The notes beneath the pieces were generated by a model. It searched no databases. It saw nothing but the letters and a program-made list of their open reading frames with translations, and was not told the origin of the DNA. DNA of 48,523 bases from Candidatus Nomurabacteria bacterium (GTDB taxonomy: Bacteria > Patescibacteriota > Minisyncoccia > Phycocordibacterales > UBA2100): NCBI GenBank assembly GCA_943356775.1, contig CALRFU010000002.1:1-48523 (forward strand). The letters run 5' to 3'. This document shows, piece after piece, positions 32,305-40,202 of the stretch. The position numbers were made by a program, and so were the translations under genes. Within the stretch, counting starts at the first letter, position 1. The number at the start of each line of letters is the position of its first letter.

Positions 32305-33954
32305 ATGAATCTACGCGAAGAACTCGCGCACGTCGTACAAGGCGACGTGAGCGACGATTTGAAATTGCGCACGCAATACAGCCGCGACACGAGTATTTTT
32401 GAGCGCATGCCTGCGGTCGTCGTTTTTCCGAAAAATGCTGAAGATGTCGTTGCGGTCGTCAAATACGTGAACGAAGCAAAAAAGAAAGGGCAGAATCTTT
32501 CTATCGCGCCACGCTCTGCCGGTACCTGCATGGTTGGCGGACCCTTGACCGACTCGATTGCGCTCGTCTTTTCGAAATACATGAATCGCATCGGGGAAAT
32601 CGGACTGGACTATGCCGAGAGCGAACCGGGCGCCTACTACCGTGATTTTGAGAAAGCGACGCTCAGAAAGCGTGGAATGATTATGCCTTCCTATCCTGCT
32701 TCGCGCGAGATTTGTGCTATCGGTGGGATGATCTCAAACAATTCTGGCGGCGAACTTACCCTTCACTACGGTAAGACAGAAAAGTACGTGCGCGGACTTG
32801 ATGTGGTTCTCGCCGACGGCAGTCAGGTTGTTCTGAAGCCCCTCACAATGAGCGAAGTGACTATAAAAGAAGCGCAACAAAATCTGGAGGGAAAAATCTA
32901 CCGTGAAATCAATGCGCTCATAAAAACTCACGCGATCGAGATAGAGGCTGCACGACCGAATGTCACCAAAAATTCTGCTGGCTATGCGCTGTGGAATGTA
33001 TTCGACAAAAAACACAATACGTTTGACCTCACACAGCTCATCGTCGGCTCTCAGGGAACGCTTGGACTGGTTACAAAAGCTAAACTCGGTCTTGTGAAGA
33101 CTAAAGAGCACCGCGCGATGCTCGTAGTATTTCTTTCCGATATCGGAATACTCCCCGAGATCGTGCATCGTGTCCTAAAATTAGACCCCGAATCCTTTGA
33201 ATCCTACGACGACCAGACGTTCAAGCTCGCCGTCCGATTCATTCCTCAAATCATCGGACACTTCGGTATCATGCAAATGATACGGCTCGGACTCGCATTC
33301 ATTCCAGAAATGTGGCTGGTCTTGACTGGCGGTGTACCCAAGCTCGTCCTGATGGCAGAATTCGCAGAAGACACCGCCGACGCAGCACTCGAAAAGGCGG
33401 AAGATGCGCGAGACGCGCTCGACGGCCTCGCGGTACGGACGAAGATTGCCCGCTCAGAAGCGGCAGCCAAGAAATATTGGACTATCCGGCGCGAAAGCTT
33501 CGCACTCCTCCGCAAAAATCTCAAAGGGCTCTACGCCGCTCCGTTTATCGACGATATTGTGGTACATCCCGATGATTACCCAAGATTTTTGCCTGAACTG
33601 ACCACCATGCTCTCGCAGCATCATCTCCTCTATACAATAGCTGGACACATCGGCGACGCCAATTTCCACATCATTCCATTGATGAATTTGGGCGATCCAA
33701 AAATGCGCCGCGAGATACTCGAGCTCTCTCCTAAGGTCTACCAGCTTGTCGCCAAGTATCACGGCTCTATCACGGGCGAACACAACGACGGCATCATCCG
33801 CACGCCGTATCTGCCGCTCATGTATGGAGACAAAATGTGTGCGCTCTTCGCGGAAGTGAAAAAGATATTCGATCCGCTGAATATCCTTAACCCGGGGAAA
33901 AAAGTGGGTGGTACGATAGAAGACGTAGAAAAATATATGATACGACGTGGTTAG
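32305..33954 (+). CDS. FAD-binding oxidoreductase, GlcD/D-lactate dehydrogenase-like
   Basis: The 549-aa protein has a PCMH-type FAD domain (PAVVVFPKNAEDVVAVVKYVNEAK; APRSAGTCMVGGP; ICAIGGMISNNSGGELTLHYGKTEKYVRGLDVVLADG; IVGSQGTLGLVTKAKLGL) and an FAD-oxidase C domain with TIAGHIGDANFHIIP, ITGEHNDGIIRTPYL and IFDPLNILNPGKK. This matches glycolate/D-lactate dehydrogenases. The 2-hydroxy acid and electron acceptor are unknown. TATAAT lies 6 nt before ATG 32305. The next gene overlaps its end by 8 nt. Confidence 0.9.
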   Translation: MNLREELAHVVQGDVSDDLKLRTQYSRDTSIFERMPAVVVFPKNAEDVVAVVKYVNEAKKKGQNLSIAPRSAGTCMVGGPLTDSIALVFSKYMNRIGEIGLDYAESEPGAYYRDFEKATLRKRGMIMPSYPASREICAIGGMISNNSGGELTLHYGKTEKYVRGLDVVLADGSQVVLKPLTMSEVTIKEAQQNLEGKIYREINALIKTHAIEIEAARPNVTKNSAGYALWNVFDKKHNTFDLTQLIVGSQGTLGLVTKAKLGLVKTKEHRAMLVVFLSDIGILPEIVHRVLKLDPESFESYDDQTFKLAVRFIPQIIGHFGIMQMIRLGLAFIPEMWLVLTGGVPKLVLMAEFAEDTADAALEKAEDARDALDGLAVRTKIARSEAAAKKYWTIRRESFALLRKNLKGLYAAPFIDDIVVHPDDYPRFLPELTTMLSQHHLLYTIAGHIGDANFHIIPLMNLGDPKMRREILELSPKVYQLVAKYHGSITGEHNDGIIRTPYLPLMYGDKMCALFAEVKKIFDPLNILNPGKKVGGTIEDVEKYMIRRG

Positions 33955-34984
33955 AAAATTCCTCGTCATTTGTACGGGAATTATCGCACTCCTTCCTAGA
34001 TTCACTTTTGCCCACGAGGTGTACGCGCTTGACGCAGCGTCAATATACCGCGCGATGCACACAGCGTCTCCCAATCCCTTCTCAGCTATTGCTGGCAACG
34101 AGTCTGATTTCTTTTTCTGGGGCTTCGTGTCATTCGTGACTGTCTCGACCATTTTGTGCGCCTCTCTATTCCGCGTATTCGAAAGAACCCTTGATCCGTT
34201 TCTTTCCTATCTCAAGCGCTGGGCTCACCCCCTCGTGAGAATTACTGTAGGAGCCTGCCTTATATCATTCGGCCTCGCGGGAGAACTGTACGGTACCGAA
34301 ATCAGTTTCGGGAGCCTCTTCGGCGCTTTGAGTCTCACCATGCAAGGGCTCTTCATCCTGGGCGGTGCCGCGACCATCGCGGGAATATATGTCCGGACTG
34401 CCGCAGTTTTCTCGATTGCGGTATACGCCTACGCCGCGAGCGTGCTCGGATGGTACGTCCTCACGTACACCGACCACTTGGGCGCTTCTCTCTTACTCCT
34501 CGTCCTGGGAGCCGGTTCGTGGTCACTTGAAAATCTTCTGCACAGAGGGCACCTCTCCCATTCTATGCGGTCATACCTCCAACCCTTTGTCCCGCTCGCG
34601 TTCCCCGCCATGCGCATGCTTTTTGGTTTTGGAATTATGTTTGCAGCCGTATACGCAAAATTCTTTCACAGCCAACTCGCGCTCGACGTTGTGAATCAAT
34701 ACAATCTCACTACATACTTCCCCTTTGAACCTCTTTTCATCGTGCTCGGCGCGCTCATTATCGAATTCCTTGTGGGGTTGATGATGTTCCTGGGCGTCGA
34801 AATTCGCTGGACAGGGCTTTTCCTCCTTTTCTGGCTCACGCTCTCACTGCTCTACTTCCAGGAAGCGGTATGGCCGCACATCATACTCTTCGGCCTCGGA
34901 ATTGCCGTTTTCTTTCACGGAAACGACCGGCACTCACTCGAAGGTCGACTATTCAAGCGACACGGTATTGAGCCGACTTCCTAA
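33947..34984 (+). CDS. polytopic membrane protein, DoxX-like
   Basis: The 345-aa protein has an N-terminal signal-like helix ending FTFAHEVYALD, an outside-facing segment, then about seven membrane helices. The second half (MRMLFGFGIMFAAVYAKFFH, PLFIVLGALIIEFLVGLMMFLGVEIRWTGL) resembles DoxX/DoxD-type modules that pass electrons to quinones. A GTG start overlaps the FAD-oxidase gene by 8 nt, so the two are probably co-translated and may form an oxidase-quinone unit. The DoxX link is by pattern only. Confidence 0.65.
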   Translation: MVRKFLVICTGIIALLPRFTFAHEVYALDAASIYRAMHTASPNPFSAIAGNESDFFFWGFVSFVTVSTILCASLFRVFERTLDPFLSYLKRWAHPLVRITVGACLISFGLAGELYGTEISFGSLFGALSLTMQGLFILGGAATIAGIYVRTAAVFSIAVYAYAASVLGWYVLTYTDHLGASLLLLVLGAGSWSLENLLHRGHLSHSMRSYLQPFVPLAFPAMRMLFGFGIMFAAVYAKFFHSQLALDVVNQYNLTTYFPFEPLFIVLGALIIEFLVGLMMFLGVEIRWTGLFLLFWLTLSLLYFQEAVWPHIILFGLGIAVFFHGNDRHSLEGRLFKRHGIEPTS

Positions 34985-35517
34985 ACTGCTCGTTTTCTGA
35001 CAAACAACATCAGCACGATAAGAAAACCAAAGAGTGTCGCGGCCATAAAGGGAAACGTGATGTAGCCGAATTCAAACATAAGACGCTGCGCACAATCACC
35101 TGCTCCGGTTGCCGGACAGGGAATGAGGGCACTGCCTCCCATTTGCAAATAATGCTGGTAGAGAGCTGCAGCGGCTCCAAAGATAGAAAACGCAATAGAA
35201 TAATCTGCAGCGCTGCGGTCACGTTTGTAGAGAGCGAGCGCAAACAAAACAACCTGCGGCCACAAAAATACCCGCTGCACCCAGCACCAGCCGCACGGCA
35301 CAAATCCGAGCACTTCAGAGTAATACAGAGTCATGGCGGTGGCTCCAAGTGTAAGGAACAGACCGACCCATATTCCCCAACGACTTAAAAGACCGGCAAT
35401 ATCCCGCAAATCAGCAAACCGTTTCTGCAAAAAATACAAAGCGAGAAATCCGGCGCCTGCGACCTGCATCGCAAGTGTACCGACAGCGAGTAGGTAATTG
35501 AGTGTTTCAACCGGCAT
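34981..35517 (-). CDS. DsbB-family disulfide bond protein
   Basis: The 178-aa protein has five predicted membrane helices, more than the four of typical DsbB. The first redox pair is VPCGWCWVQR (Cys75, Cys78) and the second is IPCPATGAGDCAQR (Cys134, Cys142). It would reoxidise the DsbA-like partner encoded 6 nt upstream and pass electrons to quinone. Its 3' end overlaps the converging DoxX-like gene by 4 nt. Confidence 0.9.
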   Translation of the reverse strand: MPVETLNYLLAVGTLAMQVAGAGFLALYFLQKRFADLRDIAGLLSRWGIWVGLFLTLGATAMTLYYSEVLGFVPCGWCWVQRVFLWPQVVLFALALYKRDRSAADYSIAFSIFGAAAALYQHYLQMGGSALIPCPATGAGDCAQRLMFEFGYITFPFMAATLFGFLIVLMLFVRKRAV

Positions 35518-35523
35518 GGTTAC

Positions 35524-35901
35524 TTACGGAAGCGTGCATCCGCTCGCGGTCGAGAGTGCTTGAAGCGATTGCTCGCCGCTGAGCGTAGTTGTGCTGTTCG
35601 CGAATGTCCATGTCGGATATCCTTCGATTTTCTTTTCTTTACAGATAGGAAGCTGTTCTTTACCGTCCGGAGTCGAACACTCAACGTACGGCAAAAGACG
35701 TGCGGCACTACCGAACATCCTCTTCGTCGCCTGGCAGTGCGGACACCAGAAGGCACCATAGAACACGGCGCCTTTATCCTTCAAACACTGTGCGAAGCCG
35801 TCGAGCTTGCTCGGAGTAGCGCGTATAAAGAAAGACGAACCGATACCCGCAACGATAATAGCGATGATAACGAGCCAGAATATGAGTACCCCCCTTTTCA
35901 T
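35524..35901 (-). CDS. membrane-anchored DsbA-like thioredoxin-fold protein (CPHC)
   Basis: The 125-aa protein has an anchor helix (VLIFWLVIIAIIVAGIGSSFF) and a compact thioredoxin domain with AFWCPHCQATKRMFG (CPHC at 53-56, the DsbA motif), the cis-Pro loop EGYPTWTF and a second Cys pair (VEC, PIC). It lacks the DsbA helical insert and resembles the thioredoxin part of VKOR fusions. ATG 35901 replaces the ORF-track start at 36024; TATCAT lies 6 nt upstream. It forms an oxidative-folding pair with DsbB. Confidence 0.85.
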   Translation of the reverse strand: MKRGVLIFWLVIIAIIVAGIGSSFFIRATPSKLDGFAQCLKDKGAVFYGAFWCPHCQATKRMFGSAARLLPYVECSTPDGKEQLPICKEKKIEGYPTWTFANSTTTLSGEQSLQALSTASGCTLP

Positions 35902-35963
35902 GCACGCATGATACCGCTCGCCGAAAGAAATGCCAAACATGCGACGTCTGATAGAATGGCTCC

Positions 35964-36479
35964 ATGACAAACCCGATACTCGAAGTTGAGAAAGCGTTAC
36001 ACGTTGAGGATGTGGACCGCGCATTTCTGCTCAAGGTTGTGCAACCATCACTGGTGGGGCTCATCGACGGATCCATCTCGACACTCGCACCGCTCTTCGC
36101 AGCGGCCTTTGCAAGTCACAATTCGCATATCACCTTTCTCGTAGGCACGGCGGCGGCTATCGGCGCGGCTATCTCGATGGCCTTCGCAGAGGGACTTTCG
36201 GACACGGGAGAACATACGGGACGAGGTCACCCCGCAATACGCGGCTCTATTGTCGGCGCCGCAACGTTTATCGGAGGTATTTTCCATACCCTCCCGTTCC
36301 TTCTCACCAACCTGACTGCCGCCCTCTATCTCGCCTATATAATCGTTGCTGTGGAACTACTTGCGATAGGCTATATTCGCTATCGGTATTTCAAAATGGG
36401 TTTTTGGTCGTCTGTAGGACAAGTGGTTTTCGGCGGGGCGCTCGTCTTCCTCGCAGGCATCCTTATCGGGAGTGCTTGA
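35964..36479 (+). CDS. VIT1/CCC1-like membrane protein
   Basis: The 171-aa protein has about five membrane segments. QPSLVGLIDGSISTLAPLFAAAFA resembles the first helix of VIT1/CCC1 transporters (x-G-x-x-D-G), and MAFAEGLSDTGEH carries acidic residues in the usual ferrous-metal position. Iron or manganese export is the usual role of the family, but this member is short. TAGAAT lies 6 nt before ATG 35964 with no SD. Confidence 0.65.
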   Translation: MTNPILEVEKALHVEDVDRAFLLKVVQPSLVGLIDGSISTLAPLFAAAFASHNSHITFLVGTAAAIGAAISMAFAEGLSDTGEHTGRGHPAIRGSIVGAATFIGGIFHTLPFLLTNLTAALYLAYIIVAVELLAIGYIRYRYFKMGFWSSVGQVVFGGALVFLAGILIGSA

Positions 36480-36543
36480 TTTCAATAATTCAATCCAATT
36501 GAATTGCTGAAATCACGTCGCGCGTATCCAATACGTGCGACGT
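36477..36543. repeat. two adjacent hairpins after the VIT1-like gene
   Basis: TGATTTCA...TGAAATCA (36477-36515) encloses AATTCAAT-cca-ATTGAATT (36487-36505), and ACGTCGCGCGTAT pairs with ATACGTGCGACGT (36515-36543, one G.T pair). The first stem includes the stop codon of the VIT1-like gene. The SET gene converges from the right. Confidence 0.85.
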
Positions 36544-36563
36544 GAACAGATTCACCATTCCCA

Positions 36564-36965
36564 CTACAGATGTTTCGCCGCGCCACACTTACACCCAACG
36601 GGACGGATAAACTCGTCAAAGTACTCGGTATCGTAATCAATTGTTAATTCTTCTCCCTTTTTTATATCCCGTACCGCAATAATGAGAATCTTTCCATCGG
36701 AAATTTCTGCCTCCGTATTTGGATTGCATGAATGGTTGATATACCGTGCGGTATTTGAACGCGGTGAACCGTCAATCGTCCACTCCTCATCAATCTCGAA
36801 GAGATACCGGGCATGTTTCATGTAGTCGGCAGCGTCCGTGGAAATCTTCTTTCCCGTATATTCAAGAATGAACTCACCCCTCTTGATATCGCACAGTGCA
36901 AAAAGACCCTGCCCCATCCCCGGGGAGGACCTGCGTACCCTAAAACGTGCATCTATCGTTTTCAT
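36564..36965 (-). CDS. SET-domain protein (predicted lysine methyltransferase)
   Basis: The 133-aa protein is almost only a SET domain: GQGLFALCDIKRGEFILEYTGKKI, YINHSCNPN (77-83, AdoMet-binding N-H-S-C), GEELTIDY (104-111, catalytic Tyr) and a post-SET CKCG near the end. Such proteins methylate Lys in histones or other proteins; bacterial targets are mostly unknown. ATG 36965 replaces the TTG start of the track. It diverges from hisS with overlapping -10 elements. Confidence 0.9.
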   Translation of the reverse strand: MKTIDARFRVRRSSPGMGQGLFALCDIKRGEFILEYTGKKISTDAADYMKHARYLFEIDEEWTIDGSPRSNTARYINHSCNPNTEAEISDGKILIIAVRDIKKGEELTIDYDTEYFDEFIRPVGCKCGAAKHL

Positions 36966-36975
36966 GGAGGCCAAG

Positions 36976-36983
36976 TATAATAC
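36976..36983. promoter_or_regulatory. overlapping divergent -10 elements of hisS and the SET gene
   Basis: TATAAT (36976-36981, plus) lies 7 nt before the hisS ATG, and its complement reads TATTATAC on the minus strand, 8-12 nt before the SET ATG. No good -35 is seen on either side. The two genes cannot be transcribed from here at the same moment. Confidence 0.55.
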
Positions 36984-36988
36984 AGTGC

Positions 36989-38251
36989 ATGACCAAACGC
37001 GAAAAACTCTCTACCGAAAATTATAAAGGTGTGCGCGATTTTTATCCTCAAGACCAGTTCATTCAACGCTATTTGTTTGAGCACATGGAGCGTGTCTGTG
37101 AACTTTTCGGCTACGAAGAATATAGCGCCTCGATACTCGAACCGGCCGAGCTCTACCGCGCCAAGACGAGCGAAGAAATCGTAAACGAGCAAACGTACAG
37201 CTTTACCGACCGCGGCGGCCGCGAGGTCACCCTACGCCCGGAGATGACGCCGACCTTCGCACGCATGGTCGCGGCACGACAACGCGATATTCCCCTCCCC
37301 GCACGGTGGTACTCGATTCCCAATGTCTTCCGCTATGAGCGCCCGCAGAAGGGTCGCCTACGAGAACACTGGCAGCTCAATGCCGATATCGTGGGTGCTG
37401 AAGGTGTTGAGGCCGATGCCGAAATAATCGCCGTTGCCCACGGTGTCATGCGCTCCCTCGGAGCCGACGAACGCAATTTTGAGATACGGGTATCAGACCG
37501 CCGGATTCTCGATGCCATCTACCACTCCGTCGGTATCGCAAAAGAGTACACGGGCAGCGTCACCAGACTCCTCGACCGCCGTGCAAAGATTGGGGACTTC
37601 GAAAAGGAGCTCACTACCCTTATTGCTCACGAGGAAAAAGCGATAAAACTTATTGAGGAGCTTGAAAACATCACCTCAACCGCCTATCTCGAGGAATTGC
37701 GTGTCGCACTCGAGCGCCTCGGCGTACGCAATATGGTTGTTGATACCTCCATCACGCGCGGTTTTGATTACTACACCGGGATGATTTTCGAGGTGTTCGA
37801 TACCGATGAGAGTAACCGTCGCTCCCTCTTCGGTGGCGGCCGCTACGATAGTCTCTTAAGCCTCTTCGGAGGAGATCCCATTCCTGCCGTAGGGTTCGGC
37901 ATGGGTGACGTCACCGCACGGGATTTTCTTGAGACACACAACCTCTTGCCTACCTACACCCCGTCGACCGAGCTCATGATATGCATCGTCGAGCCCGAGG
38001 CCACATCGCATGCGGTACAGCTCGCACAGGGATTGCGTCGCGAAGATGTGACGACTGCAGTCAACTTCTCCGGCAAGCGCATCGGCGACCAGATACGGGG
38101 TGCCGACAAAATGAAGGTTCCGTTCGTTATTGCGGTGGGTGCAAAAGAACGCGATTCTGGGCGCTACACGCTCAAAAATCTTGCATCGGGAGTAGAGATA
38201 ACGCTCCCCGCTGACCGCATCGCGGAACACCTCTTTAGTTCTCTTGGCTAA
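36989..38251 (+). CDS. hisS: histidyl-tRNA synthetase
   Basis: The 420-aa class II synthetase has GVRDFYPQDQFIQRYLFEHMERVCELFGYEE, motif 2 TLRPEMTPTFARMVA and the ATP/His site VFRYERPQKGRLREHWQ, the HisA motif ITRGFDYYTGMIFEVF, and GGGRYDSLLSLFGG. The C-terminal anticodon-binding domain ends in LPADRIAEHLFS. Start at ATG 36989, the conserved N-terminus; the track start at 36947 would overlap the SET gene. It is followed after 2 nt by the HEQEH-protein gene. Confidence 0.96.
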   Translation: MTKREKLSTENYKGVRDFYPQDQFIQRYLFEHMERVCELFGYEEYSASILEPAELYRAKTSEEIVNEQTYSFTDRGGREVTLRPEMTPTFARMVAARQRDIPLPARWYSIPNVFRYERPQKGRLREHWQLNADIVGAEGVEADAEIIAVAHGVMRSLGADERNFEIRVSDRRILDAIYHSVGIAKEYTGSVTRLLDRRAKIGDFEKELTTLIAHEEKAIKLIEELENITSTAYLEELRVALERLGVRNMVVDTSITRGFDYYTGMIFEVFDTDESNRRSLFGGGRYDSLLSLFGGDPIPAVGFGMGDVTARDFLETHNLLPTYTPSTELMICIVEPEATSHAVQLAQGLRREDVTTAVNFSGKRIGDQIRGADKMKVPFVIAVGAKERDSGRYTLKNLASGVEITLPADRIAEHLFSSLG

Positions 38252-38253
38252 GT

Positions 38254-39498
38254 ATGAGTGAGATGCTGCGGCCCGAGCAGTGGGGTGAAAATCTTCGCGA
38301 ATTGCCATCGGAGCAATGGACCCGCTATGCGGAGCTTCGTGCAAAGGGTCCGGACAATGAGCTCGCACCGCAAGACTTCCGGAAGGTCATCGAGTGCGAG
38401 ATGGCACTTTCGACCGTCGACAATCCGGGAATTAATGGAATATTCGACCCTGAAATTGAACTGAAAGAAATTCGATCGCTCGCGCACGACAAAAAAGAAG
38501 CTGCGCTCGAAACCTTCAAAGACAAGCTCGTTCGACAACGACGGGCTTTCATGCAGTGTCGATTGTTCATCGAGCGAACAATTCAATACGACCGTGATAC
38601 GGATTCGGAACAATTAAAAGATATCGGAGATTTTTTCGCCGACCGCTACGGTTTTTCTGGTTTTTCAAGAGGTCTGGTGCACGACCTCATCTACGCGTAT
38701 GAAGAACAACACAAGATGACGAGGGCATTCCGCGCAAAGTATTCCGACGTCGGTGAGCTCATCAAGGAACTGTGCGGTGTCTCCGTGAATGCGGGCACTG
38801 TGCAGATATCGGAAGGACCACTGAGTATTGATATCCTCACGGATCGCCCGACCGCAGAACGCCTCTACCCTGTAAACGGACCGGCTGGGGGGATGAGCAA
38901 ACAGTTCTGGGGCTTCCAGACCAGTAACCTCAAAGGTATCCACTATACGGTCGTCGTGAACGGCGGACCCCGTCGCGACGACACGCACATTCATGAACAA
39001 GAACATGTGAAAAACAAGGTTCTGCGAGATTTTTTTGACCTTGACGACCCTGAAAATACTACCGTTCCGAACATCAGAACGCGCATCAACAATGAAATTG
39101 ACCCTGAGGTACGCTCGGAGCTGCGGAAGGAGGAGTTGCGCATCATTCGCGACCGGGTGCTTGATAGAACTAAAGACGAGCTTACGGCGATGTTTAAGGA
39201 CGGTGCATCTGCATACTTCCATCGATTTTACGAAAAGAACGGTAATCCGTATGATTACCTGAAGGGCGAGCGCGATGAATACTACAAAAATCCTGACTAC
39301 GCCGAGCTTGCTCATGAAATCCTCGTTGAGGAGTATGAACGTGTTATCAAAGAATCAATCTTGGCGTTCGGAGAATTACGTAAGGTGGGCAATCACTCGA
39401 CCGATGAGGCAATTGCTCTTCTCACCGACATGCCGCTCGATCGCTGGCCGAGCACGGTGAGGCATTTGAGTGACTATGTATACAGGCACGGGCAGTGA
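38254..39498 (+). CDS. hypothetical protein with HEQEH (HExxH) zinc-site motif
   Basis: I do not recognise this 414-aa soluble protein as a named family. A strand IHYTVVVNGG is followed by THIHEQEHVKNKV, an H-E-x-x-H site (247-251) in a predicted helix. The later KDELTAMFKDG (Glu309) could be the third ligand, as in gluzincins. N-terminal 130 residues are highly charged helices. There is no signal peptide, so a cytoplasmic metallopeptidase or a scaffold derived from one is possible. It is coupled to hisS (2-nt gap). Confidence 0.7.
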   Translation: MSEMLRPEQWGENLRELPSEQWTRYAELRAKGPDNELAPQDFRKVIECEMALSTVDNPGINGIFDPEIELKEIRSLAHDKKEAALETFKDKLVRQRRAFMQCRLFIERTIQYDRDTDSEQLKDIGDFFADRYGFSGFSRGLVHDLIYAYEEQHKMTRAFRAKYSDVGELIKELCGVSVNAGTVQISEGPLSIDILTDRPTAERLYPVNGPAGGMSKQFWGFQTSNLKGIHYTVVVNGGPRRDDTHIHEQEHVKNKVLRDFFDLDDPENTTVPNIRTRINNEIDPEVRSELRKEELRIIRDRVLDRTKDELTAMFKDGASAYFHRFYEKNGNPYDYLKGERDEYYKNPDYAELAHEILVEEYERVIKESILAFGELRKVGNHSTDEAIALLTDMPLDRWPSTVRHLSDYVYRHGQ

Positions 39499-39520
39499 GA
39501 CGGAATGATATACTCCCGCC

Positions 39521-40096
39521 ATGCGCGTCGTGACATTTGATATCGAAACGGCGAATTGGCTTTCGGACATCGGGTCTTCAGACCCCGCGGACCTCACCAT
39601 CGCGCTCGTCTGCGTCCACGACTCGGAGACCGATACGTACTCAAGCTTTCTTGAACCGGAACTTTCTAAGATGTGGCCTATTTTGGAGCGTACTGACGTT
39701 CTCGTGGGATACAACTCCAATCACTTCGACATTCCGCTTTTGAACAAATACTACCCCGGCGACCTCACCCGGATACAGAGTCTCGATATCATGCAGGAGG
39801 TTCATTCTGTAATAGGACGACGATTGAAACTTGATTCAATAGCGGAAGGTACCCTCGGGGAGAAGAAGAGTGCTTCCGGCGCACAGTCTGTGCAGTGGTG
39901 GCGTGCGGGCGAGATAGAAAAAGTCCGCGATTATTGCCTCAAAGACGTCGAGATAACTAAAAAGATATTCGACTATGCGCTCAAGAATAATTCACTCAAA
40001 TACCAGGAGCTCGGTAAGGCCCGCGAATTCAAGCTCGACACCTCAAAGTGGCTCTCGCCAAGCGGCGGGGCGATGACGTTCACCCTGGGACTCTAG
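39521..40096 (+). CDS. DEDDy-type 3'-5' exonuclease-like protein
   Basis: The 191-aa RNase H-fold protein has VVTFDIETAN (Asp7, Glu9), VGYNSNHFDIPLL (Asp70) and RDYCLKDVEITKKIF (Tyr138, Asp142), giving the complete D-E-D-D-y set of proofreading-type exonucleases. No polymerase or helicase domain is attached. It may act on DNA or RNA ends. TATACT lies 6 nt before ATG 39521, with no SD. Confidence 0.85.
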   Translation: MRVVTFDIETANWLSDIGSSDPADLTIALVCVHDSETDTYSSFLEPELSKMWPILERTDVLVGYNSNHFDIPLLNKYYPGDLTRIQSLDIMQEVHSVIGRRLKLDSIAEGTLGEKKSASGAQSVQWWRAGEIEKVRDYCLKDVEITKKIFDYALKNNSLKYQELGKAREFKLDTSKWLSPSGGAMTFTLGL

Positions 40097-40099
40097 TGC

Positions 40100-40128
40100 T
40101 TGACCGATGGCGGGATAATCCGTAGGCT
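40100..40128 (+). promoter_or_regulatory. candidate promoter and leader of the CDP-alcohol phosphatidyltransferase gene
   Basis: TTGACC (40100-40105), a 17-nt spacer and a weak TAGGCT (40123-40128). A leader of about 68 nt would follow, containing the hairpin ACGGG-ctctatt-CCCGT and a strong GGGGAGG before the ATG. Confidence 0.4.
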
Positions 40129-40202
40129 GATGCACTGGTGACGGGCTCTATTCCCGTTTGTTCAAACCGCGTTATTTTCGCTAAACGAAAGGGGAGGTCT
40201 GA

